DNA from: an uncultured Lachnospiraceae bacterium
Lineage (GTDB): Bacteria > Bacillota > Clostridia > Lachnospirales > Lachnospiraceae
Length of the DNA: 20,456 nucleotides
Assembly: GCA_958402795.1 (NCBI GenBank)
Contig: CATXUX010000052.1
Span: forward strand, 1 to 20,456
Reading direction: 5' to 3'
A program made the position numbers and the translations under genes. Shown in pieces: positions 15,215 to 20,180 of the stretch; position 1 is the first letter of the stretch, and every line of letters begins with the position of its first letter. The notes beneath the pieces were generated by a model. It was not told where the DNA came from. It made no database searches and was given only the letters and a program-made list of their open reading frames with translations.

Positions 15215-15220
15215 GTGTTT

Positions 15221-15285
15221 GTTGAACTATCAGTATATCTTCGGATATGCACGAAACCGTTCCGGTTGCCGCCGGGGCGGTTTTT
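15221..15285 (+). ncRNA. candidate small RNA of about 65 nt with intrinsic terminator
   Basis: A predicted start near 15221 is followed by a UUCG tetraloop hairpin (ATATC 15235-15239, TTCG, GATAT 15244-15248). A 12-bp terminator stem comes next (15254-15265 with 15272-15283) and ends in TTTTT (15281-15285). Two pairs in this stem are G-U in the rightward RNA and would be A-C mismatches in leftward RNA, so the structure favours the plus strand. It lies between the integrase 5' end and the NYN 3' end. Its target and function are unknown. The terminator is copy A of the GCACGAAACC hairpin family. Confidence 0.45.
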
Positions 15286-15297
15286 CACACTAATTTG

Positions 15298-15951
15298 CTA
15301 TTTTTTCTGCGGTGCCTTCGTCCTCATTCCGTCGATGTGCTCAAACAAGTCTTCTTTAATAGGAGAGCGCATTGGATCAAGTATAAAGTCTATGCCTTCA
15401 CGTCGCGCCTGCTTTGCGGCCGGAACAAAATCACTGTCTCCCGATATCAAGACGATTTGATCAACTTGCTTCTTAAAAGCAAGGGACGATATATCTACAC
15501 CGATACGCATATCAACCCCTTTCTGTGTAACGGACAAGGCGAAATCATTTTCAGTCAGATCCTCCAATCCCTTGGATCCGTTTAGGATTTTTTTGAAAGA
15601 ATCTGGCTTTATATTGAACTGAGCCTGTTCTTCCGCCAAACGTCCGAGTCTAAGTGCAAATTTTCTTTGATGCTTTAGCTCTTTGAAAAATTCGTTCGCC
15701 CAGATGTAATCGTCAGTTTTAGACAGGTCTATTTGCTTCTTCAAAAAAGGGTGGTAGACTTTTTTAGCAATAGGTGGGCAGTCATAGTAAAATACTCTGT
15801 ATAAGTACGCACCCTCTTTCTCTTCTTTAATATGCCGATGGCAATAAGAGGAAAGCTCTTTTGCACGATCCGCGGGAGATAAATCTCCGAAAAGATTGTA
15901 TGCACGTTTTCGATAGAATGCTCCGTCGACTAAAATCGCAGTTCTTATCAT
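15298..15951 (-). CDS. NYN-domain (PIN-like) nuclease
   Basis: The 217-residue protein has a NYN/LabA-type metal-dependent RNase fold. Conserved acidic positions are visible: Asp9 in ILVDGAF, Asp147 and Asp153 in VDMRIGVD, and Asp172/Asp174 in SGDSDF. A variable insert (about 60-125) precedes the C-terminal core, and a basic tail ends APQKK. NYN proteins are RNases or RNA/DNA-binding relatives, and several act in defence or RNA turnover. The substrate here is unknown. AAAGGAG (15958-15964) is 6 nt before the ATG. Transcription passes an intrinsic terminator in its own leader, so expression is probably conditional. The gene lies between the integrase and a Uma2-family gene. Confidence 0.85.
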   Translation of the reverse strand: MIRTAILVDGAFYRKRAYNLFGDLSPADRAKELSSYCHRHIKEEKEGAYLYRVFYYDCPPIAKKVYHPFLKKQIDLSKTDDYIWANEFFKELKHQRKFALRLGRLAEEQAQFNIKPDSFKKILNGSKGLEDLTENDFALSVTQKGVDMRIGVDISSLAFKKQVDQIVLISGDSDFVPAAKQARREGIDFILDPMRSPIKEDLFEHIDGMRTKAPQKK

Positions 15952-15966
15952 AATATTCTCCTTTGT

Positions 15967-16025
15967 AAAAAAATACCCCTAGGTTTATCACTTCCCTTAT
16001 GGCGGGAGGATTACTGCTAGGGGTA
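15967..16025 (-). terminator. leader terminator/attenuator upstream of the NYN gene
   Basis: In leftward RNA, TACCCCTAG (16025-16017) pairs with CTAGGGGTA (15982-15974), followed by seven U (15973-15967). The 34-nt loop contains a small TCCC/GGGA hairpin. The ribosome site of the NYN gene follows at once. An intrinsic terminator between promoter and gene implies attenuation or a small leader RNA product. A possible extra helix, GTTTAT (16038-16033) with ATAAAC (15988-15983), would make this a pseudoknot. Confidence 0.7.
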
Positions 16026-16043
16026 CGCTCTCATAAACGGTTA

Positions 16044-16092
16044 CGCAATCAAAATTGCGAAACAAGTCTAAATAGGCATCACATTTGTGATG
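16044..16092 (-). other. two hairpins at the 5' end of the NYN leader
   Basis: CATCAC/GTGATG with a 4-nt loop (16077-16092) lies at the predicted transcript start. CGCAAT/ATTGCG with a 4-nt loop spans 16044-16059. Together with the terminator they give a compact structured leader of about 140 nt. I do not recognise it as a known riboswitch or T-box. Confidence 0.5.
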
Positions 16093-16099
16093 TATCATT

Positions 16100-16128
16100 A
16101 TAATATGCCCATCACAGTAAAAAATCAA
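16100..16128 (-). promoter_or_regulatory. promoter of the NYN gene
   Basis: On the minus strand, TTGATT (16123-16128), exactly 17 nt, then TATTAT (16100-16105). The start should be near 16093, immediately before the first leader hairpin. Confidence 0.6.
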
Positions 16129-16129
16129 T

Positions 16130-16147
16130 ACTTTTTTGCAAAAAAGT
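16130..16147. repeat. perfect 18-bp palindrome upstream of the NYN promoter
   Basis: ACTTTTTTGCAAAAAAGT is fully self-complementary and ends 1 nt upstream of the -35 box. It could be an operator for a dimeric regulator, although A/T-rich palindromes also arise by chance. Confidence 0.4.
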
Positions 16148-16165
16148 AAAAAATCTGTACAAGTT

Positions 16166-16205
16166 GCACGAAACCATTCTCATTGGCGTAGAAACGGTTT
16201 TGGTT
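16166..16205 (+). repeat. GCACGAAACC hairpin family, copy B
   Basis: GCACGAAACC (16166-16175) is followed by ATTCT and a right arm AGAAACGGTTT (16190-16200), then TGGTTTT. AAACC/GGTTT and TTCT/AGAA helices form around a small internal loop. The copy abuts the stop codon of the Uma2 gene (16206-16208). Like copy A, its T-rich side faces right. Confidence 0.5.
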
Positions 16206-16742
16206 TTACAGAGTAGAAAAATCTATTCCGAAATCGGGATAAATTCCAGAGGGTATGGAATCGGCGAACGTGTACTCTGTAATACTGTTATGCTGGAAGT
16301 TATAAACAGTGATCCTATCTTTTGCAGAGTCTACGATCCAATACTCAAGAACACCTGCAGTGCGGTATTTAAAGAGTTTCGTATAGTAATCCATCTGTTT
16401 GCTTCCGGGGGATACGACTTCGATAATCCAGTCCGGCGCACCGTTACATCCGAAATCGTCCAGCTTATTTTTGTCGCAGATAACGGAGATATCGGGTTCT
16501 ACATAGTTTTTGTTGTTGTCATTCAAAAAAACTGCGAATGGAGCGATATAAACTTTGCAGTCACCCTTTTTGCTGTCTATATAATCTGCAATTTTCCGGG
16601 AAAGCGACAGTACAAGTTCCTGATGCCGTCTATTGGGCGGCGCCATCATGTAGATCTGCCCGTCGATCAGCTCGGCACGTTGCCCGTCTGGCAAATTATA
16701 AATATCATCTGTGGTATACACCTTCTGTTTTGCTAATGCCAT
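16206..16742 (-). CDS. Uma2-family (DUF820) endonuclease-like protein
   Basis: The 178-residue protein has a PD-(D/E)XK nuclease-like core. Visible motifs are AELIDGQIYMM with Glu24, EPDISVI with Asp84, PDWIIEVVSP with Glu108, and YYTKLFKYRTAGVLEYWIVD. The family is named Uma2 and is very abundant in cyanobacteria. Its cellular role is not established. I start at ATG 16742 because GGAGG (16750-16754) is 7 nt upstream. A further in-frame ATG at 16775 lacks such a site. It begins 42 nt after the stop of the coiled-coil protein gene, so the two are probably co-transcribed. The NYN gene downstream has its own promoter. Confidence 0.88.
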   Translation of the reverse strand: MALAKQKVYTTDDIYNLPDGQRAELIDGQIYMMAPPNRRHQELVLSLSRKIADYIDSKKGDCKVYIAPFAVFLNDNNKNYVEPDISVICDKNKLDDFGCNGAPDWIIEVVSPGSKQMDYYTKLFKYRTAGVLEYWIVDSAKDRITVYNFQHNSITEYTFADSIPSGIYPDFGIDFSTL

Positions 16743-16784
16743 TGTTATACCTCCGTTTTTATAGTGTAGGAACAAACTTTAAAA

Positions 16785-17465
16785 TCAGTAACATTTTTTA
16801 CAAGGTTCATATCCGGCAGCTTGCGCTTCAGATAAAGAAACCTGTGTTGGATTTTTCATATTGCTGCAACTGGAATTACTATGGTATTTGGAGCCGGTTC
16901 TTGGGATCCATACCATCTGCCCTTGTGCTTGTTGATTCGTTTCTGTAGCCTGCGCCTCGGCTTGTGCTTGCGTTGCTGCAGCCTGTGCCTCCGCCTGCGC
17001 CTGTGCTTCAGCGGCGGCTTGGGCAGCAGCTTCTTCCTCTGCCTTTTTTCGTGCCTCATCCTCGGCGGCCTTTTCAGCCAAGGTTTGGTCAACCCTTGAT
17101 GATACGGTTTCTAATTCTTCATCAGTCAAACCGTTAAAAGCCTGCATTTTCTCTTTATATTCATCGTATTCAGAGCGTGTATCTTCTAGCGAAGTATTTG
17201 CAAGTTTTAAGCCGGATACTGCATCGTCGTAATCTTCTTGCAAAGAGCTGTAATCCTCTTGCAGGGAATCATAAGATGCTTTTAAGGAATCATAATCCTC
17301 CTGCGGTACATTGGATGATGATGCTGTGGCCAAGGCTAGTACCAGGATGATTCCTATCACTTCAAAAATGAGTCGGGGTTTGCCTTGTAATTTTTTCATT
17401 GCGTTAAGTAAAGTAGTTTTGATTTTCGTTGGTTTTTCTGGATCCGGGGTTGAATTTTCTCGCAT
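16785..17465 (-). CDS. membrane-anchored coiled-coil protein with C-terminal Cys/His motif
   Basis: The 226-residue protein is of unknown function. A basic cytoplasmic N-terminus (1-29) precedes one transmembrane segment (about 31-48). Four exact-length heptads follow, each beginning with Tyr (residues 58-85: YDSLKAS, YDSLQED, YSSLQED, YDDAVSG), which predict a coiled coil. A long Ala/Gln/Glu-rich low-complexity helix covers about 130-180. The last 45 residues, starting MVWIPRTGSKYH, carry His-x4-Cys and a terminal CKKCY, which could bind zinc. Similar tails occur at the ends of secreted Firmicutes proteins, as I recall. AGAGG (17474-17478) is 8 nt before the ATG. It probably forms a transcript with the Uma2 gene. 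Confidence 0.8.
   Translation of the reverse strand: MRENSTPDPEKPTKIKTTLLNAMKKLQGKPRLIFEVIGIILVLALATASSSNVPQEDYDSLKASYDSLQEDYSSLQEDYDDAVSGLKLANTSLEDTRSEYDEYKEKMQAFNGLTDEELETVSSRVDQTLAEKAAEDEARKKAEEEAAAQAAAEAQAQAEAQAAATQAQAEAQATETNQQAQGQMVWIPRTGSKYHSNSSCSNMKNPTQVSLSEAQAAGYEPCKKCY
17211..17294 (-). repeat. 21-nt tandem repeats encoding heptads
   Basis: Four successive 21-nt units encode Tyr-led heptads in the coiled-coil protein. The middle units are closest in sequence (YDSLQED and YSSLQED). Such units can expand or contract in frame. Confidence 0.6.
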
Positions 17466-17552
17466 ATTTCTTTCCTCTTTTCAATGAATACCGTATCACT
17501 GCAATATTTTCAAAGTGAGGCGGTGCTACGTTTTTTTAATTTTTTTGACTTT

Positions 17553-17594
17553 CGACAACCATTCCGGGTATCGCTATGGTGTGGTTTTCTTTTT
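17553..17594 (+). repeat. possible degenerate copy of the hairpin family (copy E)
   Basis: CGACAACCATTCC (17553-17565) resembles the CGAAACCATTC start of copy B. ACCAT (17558-17562) can pair with ATGGT (17576-17580). GGTTTTCTTTTT (17583-17594) gives a rightward T run. It lies 8 nt before the stop codon of the lipoprotein gene. Membership is less certain than for copies A-C. Confidence 0.35.
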
Positions 17595-17602
17595 ATATAA
17601 TA

Positions 17603-17986
17603 CTATTCCACGCCCAAATCTTCTTTGATAGAATTAAGAGAGTTCTGTATTTCTTTGATATCTTCAGAAGGAACGCTTCCTTGAGAACTATCATGTAGTG
17701 CAGCCAAGACGAACTGTGTGTGCAATGTACTGACATTGGTCGAAAGGATTTGCTCTTCAAATTCTTCTGAATCAAGTGCACTCATAGAATCAGAAAGCAC
17801 ATCAAGTTTATCCCTTGCTTCACGCACAGTAATGTCAGCGCTTAAAAAATCCTCTGTAGTTTCTACTACTTTCAATCCATATTCATACGCTTCCTCGCTT
17901 ATTCCGTCAGGAATTTTTTCGCCACAAGACGTGAGCAGAAAAATAAATAGCGTAATCAACAGTACGATTGAGATTCTCTTTTTCAT
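17603..17986 (-). CDS. small lipoprotein of unknown function
   Basis: The 127-residue precursor has a basic N-terminus (MKKR), a hydrophobic core and a lipobox LLTSC ending at Cys21. It should be exported, cleaved and lipid-anchored on the outer face of the membrane. The mature part is acidic and helical, with no motif I recognise. Start ATG 17986 follows AAAAGGAGAAAAGTT. An upstream in-frame ATG (18067) would place the signal peptide internally and is unlikely. The gene's leader is a near copy of that of the next gene upstream. Prophage lipoproteins can mediate superinfection exclusion, which is a possibility here and not shown. Confidence 0.8.
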   Translation of the reverse strand: MKKRISIVLLITLFIFLLTSCGEKIPDGISEEAYEYGLKVVETTEDFLSADITVREARDKLDVLSDSMSALDSEEFEEQILSTNVSTLHTQFVLAALHDSSQGSVPSEDIKEIQNSLNSIKEDLGVE

Positions 17987-18058
17987 AACTTTTCTCCTTT
18001 TCATTTGTACCATATATAAAGACACCATCAATGCCTTTATATATAAACGCCAGAATGG
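17987..18058 (-). repeat. duplicated leader, copy 1 (lipoprotein gene)
   Basis: Reading leftward it starts CCATTCTGGCGTTTATATA and ends GAAAAGGAGAAAAGTTATG. It aligns over about 70 nt with the leader of the 18111-18962 gene. A CCA-TTC-TGG mini-hairpin (18058-18050) opens the unit. Confidence 0.65.
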
Positions 18059-18076
18059 ATATATCACTTATGATGT

Positions 18077-18108
18077 GCACGAAACCATTTCTGCCGGTGC
18101 AGGGGTTT
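18077..18108 (+). repeat. GCACGAAACC hairpin family, copy C
   Basis: GCACGAAACC (18077-18086), ATTT, then a CTGC-CGGT-GCAG hairpin (18091-18102) and GGTTT (18104-18108) closing on AAACC. It ends 2 nt before the stop codon (18111-18113) of the upstream leftward gene. Confidence 0.5.
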
Positions 18109-18110
18109 GC

Positions 18111-18962
18111 TTATTGCAATTCGAGTAGCTTATCTGATATTGCTTGTGTCAGAGCATTTTGCTGTGTGGCAGTCAGATTAGAGGATGTTCTTATAACTAC
18201 CGTCCCTAAAACCGTATGGGATCCAGAATTCAAAAATCCCGCTCCATCAAATGTAGACAGGTAAACATTTCGGCTTTCAGCATCTTCTTCGGAAGCATAC
18301 ACTTCTACGCATCCCCCACAATCCGTTCCTTTGTCGACAATGTCGTTTCCATACACATCGTCTTGATTGATCCAGGGACTGGAAAAGTATATTGCAGCAG
18401 TATATCCTCCTTGTTTGTTTAGATTGCCGTTTGGATCATGATCTTCGGTCACAGCTTGACAAGCGGATATTCCGTCAATACCTTGTAAGCGCTGTATGAT
18501 AAAATCACCACTTGGATTTGTGATTTGTTTCATTTGTTTTATGCTGTCTTCCAAGGCCATCTTTTTATCGGCAATATTGGCAATGGAAGCTGAATAGTCT
18601 AAAGGCTTGAGCAATTCAGTGGTAGCTGCTTTGATATCATTGGTTTTGTCCGGAAGCTCCGGAACTACCCTCTTTTCAAGATTAGCATCTGAAATGGCTA
18701 CAGTAATATCGTTTATCGTTGCCTCACTGTATGCTGGTTCATTGTTATCTAATACTGCTTGTGCAGCGCTGATAGCATTATCGAGTTCCGCATTTTTCTC
18801 GGTTACTTGTTCAGCCGCAGCATTGAATTCAGAAACAGCCGTATCGTGCGGTTTTTTAATCTGAAAATACCAAAAACAAACTCCGGCAATGGCAATAACA
18901 ATAATTGTAATAATTAAAATCGCTATCTTCCAATTCGACTTCCCAGTGCTTTTTTCTTCCAT
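18111..18962 (-). CDS. membrane-anchored extracellular protein of unknown function
   Basis: The 283-residue protein has a short cytoplasmic N-terminus, one strong transmembrane helix (about 11-31) and a large outer domain. The region at about 36-145 is helical and Ala/Asp/Glu-rich. The C-terminal part (about 150-283) looks globular. It includes a CGGC motif (in TDCGGCVEVYAS) and the segment SGSHTVLGTVVIRTSSNLTATQQNAL, which seems familiar from other Firmicutes exported proteins but has no function I can name. GGAG (18971-18974) is 8 nt before the ATG. The gene follows the CI-like repressor and has no obvious strong promoter, so it may be expressed with it in the lysogen. Confidence 0.8.
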   Translation of the reverse strand: MEEKSTGKSNWKIAILIITIIVIAIAGVCFWYFQIKKPHDTAVSEFNAAAEQVTEKNAELDNAISAAQAVLDNNEPAYSEATINDITVAISDANLEKRVVPELPDKTNDIKAATTELLKPLDYSASIANIADKKMALEDSIKQMKQITNPSGDFIIQRLQGIDGISACQAVTEDHDPNGNLNKQGGYTAAIYFSSPWINQDDVYGNDIVDKGTDCGGCVEVYASEEDAESRNVYLSTFDGAGFLNSGSHTVLGTVVIRTSSNLTATQQNALTQAISDKLLELQ

Positions 18963-19034
18963 AACTTTTTCTCCTTTTCTTCCGCACCATACCAGGAAAC
19001 ACCACCAACACCCTTTATATAAACGCCGGAGCGG
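18963..19034 (-). repeat. duplicated leader, copy 2
   Basis: Leftward it starts CCGCTCCGGCGTTTATATAA and ends GAAAAGGAGAAAAAGTTATG. It matches the lipoprotein leader. The mini-hairpin is CCG-CTC-CGG here and CCA-TTC-TGG there. In this copy TATATAA/TTATATA (19016-19022 with 19035-19041) extends the stem and abuts the repressor stop codon. Confidence 0.65.
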
Positions 19035-19041
19035 TTATATA

Positions 19042-19776
19042 TTATAATTTATCAACAACTCTGCCCATACATTTGGAATCTTCCGTGAGCGGTATATTGC
19101 TATACCCCTTATTTAACGATATCAATTCGCCGTCACCCAGCTTCTTCACGTAGGCATCATTTCCAACAATGAATATACCGATTTCACCGACATCTATTTG
19201 ACAAGCCGGTTCCACAAGAAGAACATCCTCATCATGGTAGACCGGTTCCATACTGTTGCCATTCACTTCGATCGCATACGACACGCGCTTATATTCCGGT
19301 ATATCCGGTATTGCGATTTGCTCCACAGGCATATCCTCGAACACAACCTGACCGGTTCCGGCAGAAGCTAAACGCGGATACCGCTGAATATAGCGGACAT
19401 TAGAATCGGCATTAGATAAAGAGAGTTCTTTTATCTGCTCCGCAATTTTATACTCTCTATCCAATATATATTTTATAGTTTCGATTCCATCTGGCGAATA
19501 CTCAGAGATAAAACGATATTTCTCTATCAATTCTATTTCGCACATACTTGGTGAAAAATGCTTATCACATAACTCGCTCATTTCATCTTGCCAGAGATAG
19601 TTCGCGTCAATGCCAAGCACAGACATAAGTTTGATAGTGGTTTCCAAATTTGGTTCCCTATTCCCTTTTTCATAACCGGCAAGGGTAGATTTGGCGATGC
19701 CAATTTTATTCGCTAATTGCTCCTGAGTAAAGCCGTTAGCTAGACGAGCTTCTTTTATTCTGTCTTTTAATGCCAT
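19042..19776 (-). CDS. CI/LexA-like phage repressor (HTH plus S24 peptidase domain)
   Basis: The 244-residue two-domain repressor has an XRE HTH domain at residues 4-60 (RLANGFTQEQLANKIGIAKSTLAGYEKG). The C-terminal S24 domain has the probable self-cleavage bond Ala139-Gly140, the nucleophile Ser175 in GNSMEPVY and the Lys dyad partner at 211/212 in DAYVKKL. Spacing matches LexA/CI proteins, so RecA-stimulated self-cleavage after DNA damage is expected to induce the element. GAGGAGG (19784-19790) lies 7 nt before the ATG. It is divergent from the Cro-like gene across a shared operator region. Confidence 0.93.
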   Translation of the reverse strand: MALKDRIKEARLANGFTQEQLANKIGIAKSTLAGYEKGNREPNLETTIKLMSVLGIDANYLWQDEMSELCDKHFSPSMCEIELIEKYRFISEYSPDGIETIKYILDREYKIAEQIKELSLSNADSNVRYIQRYPRLASAGTGQVVFEDMPVEQIAIPDIPEYKRVSYAIEVNGNSMEPVYHDEDVLLVEPACQIDVGEIGIFIVGNDAYVKKLGDGELISLNKGYSNIPLTEDSKCMGRVVDKL

Positions 19777-19797
19777 GTGAACACCTCCTCATAACGT

Positions 19798-19826
19798 ATC
19801 GTATCATTGATGTTTTGCAAAGTCAA
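19798..19826 (-). promoter_or_regulatory. promoter of the repressor gene
   Basis: On the minus strand, TTGACT (19821-19826), exactly 17 nt, then TACGAT (19798-19803). The first operator-like site covers the -10 box, consistent with negative autoregulation. The leader would be only about 15 nt. Confidence 0.6.
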
Positions 19827-19868
19827 TATAAAAGTTTGCGTTTTGCGAGAAAAAAGTATTAAAAACTA

Positions 19869-19897
19869 TTGACAAGTACGCAAAACGAATATATAAT
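19869..19897 (+). promoter_or_regulatory. rightward early promoter (PR-like)
   Basis: TTGACA (19869-19874), exactly 17 nt, then TATAAT (19892-19897): a full consensus sigma-A promoter. Its spacer and start region carry operator-like sites, so it should be strong but tightly repressed. Confidence 0.85.
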
Positions 19898-19940
19898 CAA
19901 GAAAAAGAACGCGATACGCGAACAATAGGAGGTGAAAAAG

Positions 19941-20180
19941 TTGCAAAACATAGAAATAGAATATGATGATGTTGTAACTAATATTAAAGACATCATTTCT
20001 AAAAAAGGATTAAAACAAACAGTAGTTGCGAGCAGAGCCGGGTTTAGCGATTCGGATTTTAGCAATATGCTAAATGATCACAGAAAACTGATCCGGATCG
20101 AACATATACCGAGAATCGCATTTGCGCTGCGAGTTGATGTTCAAGACCTGTTTCGAGTCCCAGATAAGAAAGGAGCGTGA
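19941..20180 (+). CDS. Cro-like XRE regulator
   Basis: The 79-residue protein has a single HTH domain (about residues 14-70: VASRAGFSDSDFSNMLNDHRK) and no peptidase domain, as for Cro-type antirepressors. TTG 19941 is the likely start because AGGAGG (19927-19932) lies 8 nt before it. The in-frame GTG at 19932 overlaps the ribosome site and cannot use it. It is first in the rightward early transcript, and its TGA overlaps the next ATG (TGATG). Confidence 0.85.
   Translation: MQNIEIEYDDVVTNIKDIISKKGLKQTVVASRAGFSDSDFSNMLNDHRKLIRIEHIPRIAFALRVDVQDLFRVPDKKGA

Larger units (their letters stand above)
19794..19919. promoter_or_regulatory. four operator-like sites of the lysis-lysogeny switch
   Basis: Related 11-mers occur at 19794-19804 (ATACGATACGT on minus), 19838-19848 (TCGCAAAACGC on minus), 19878-19888 (ACGCAAAACGA) and 19909-19919 (ACGCGATACGC). 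The working consensus is ACGCRAWACGC. The first covers the repressor -10. The third lies between the -35 and -10 of the rightward promoter, and the fourth is just downstream of its start. This is the layout expected of CI/Cro operators. Confidence 0.7.

Noticed and set aside
15247..15585. Plus-strand frames opening MHETV / MHETI (15247 and 16164) with similar N-termini as a new small-protein family
   Set aside because: The similarity is the GCACGAAACC hairpin read as codons. There is no ribosome site, the frames run antisense through the NYN and Uma2 genes, and the shared part ends with the hairpin.
16017..16034. Leader peptide (ATG AGA GCG TAC CCC TAG) controlling the NYN attenuator
   Set aside because: It has five codons and no ribosome site upstream, and the codons show no pattern of a sensed amino acid.
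15967..16093. Classical type III toxin-antitoxin locus
   Set aside because: No tandem repeats of an antitoxin RNA are present and the protein is NYN, not ToxN-like. It is kept only as an analogy in the finding.
15249..18108. Integron-like gene cassettes with attC sites at gene ends
   Set aside because: The integrase lacks an evident IntI-specific insertion, and the hairpins do not show paired RYYYAAC/GTTRRRY boxes. They fit a terminator-type hairpin better.
18987..19041. D hairpin after the repressor gene as an intrinsic terminator
   Set aside because: It lacks a T run in the leftward direction and is better explained as part of the duplicated leader.
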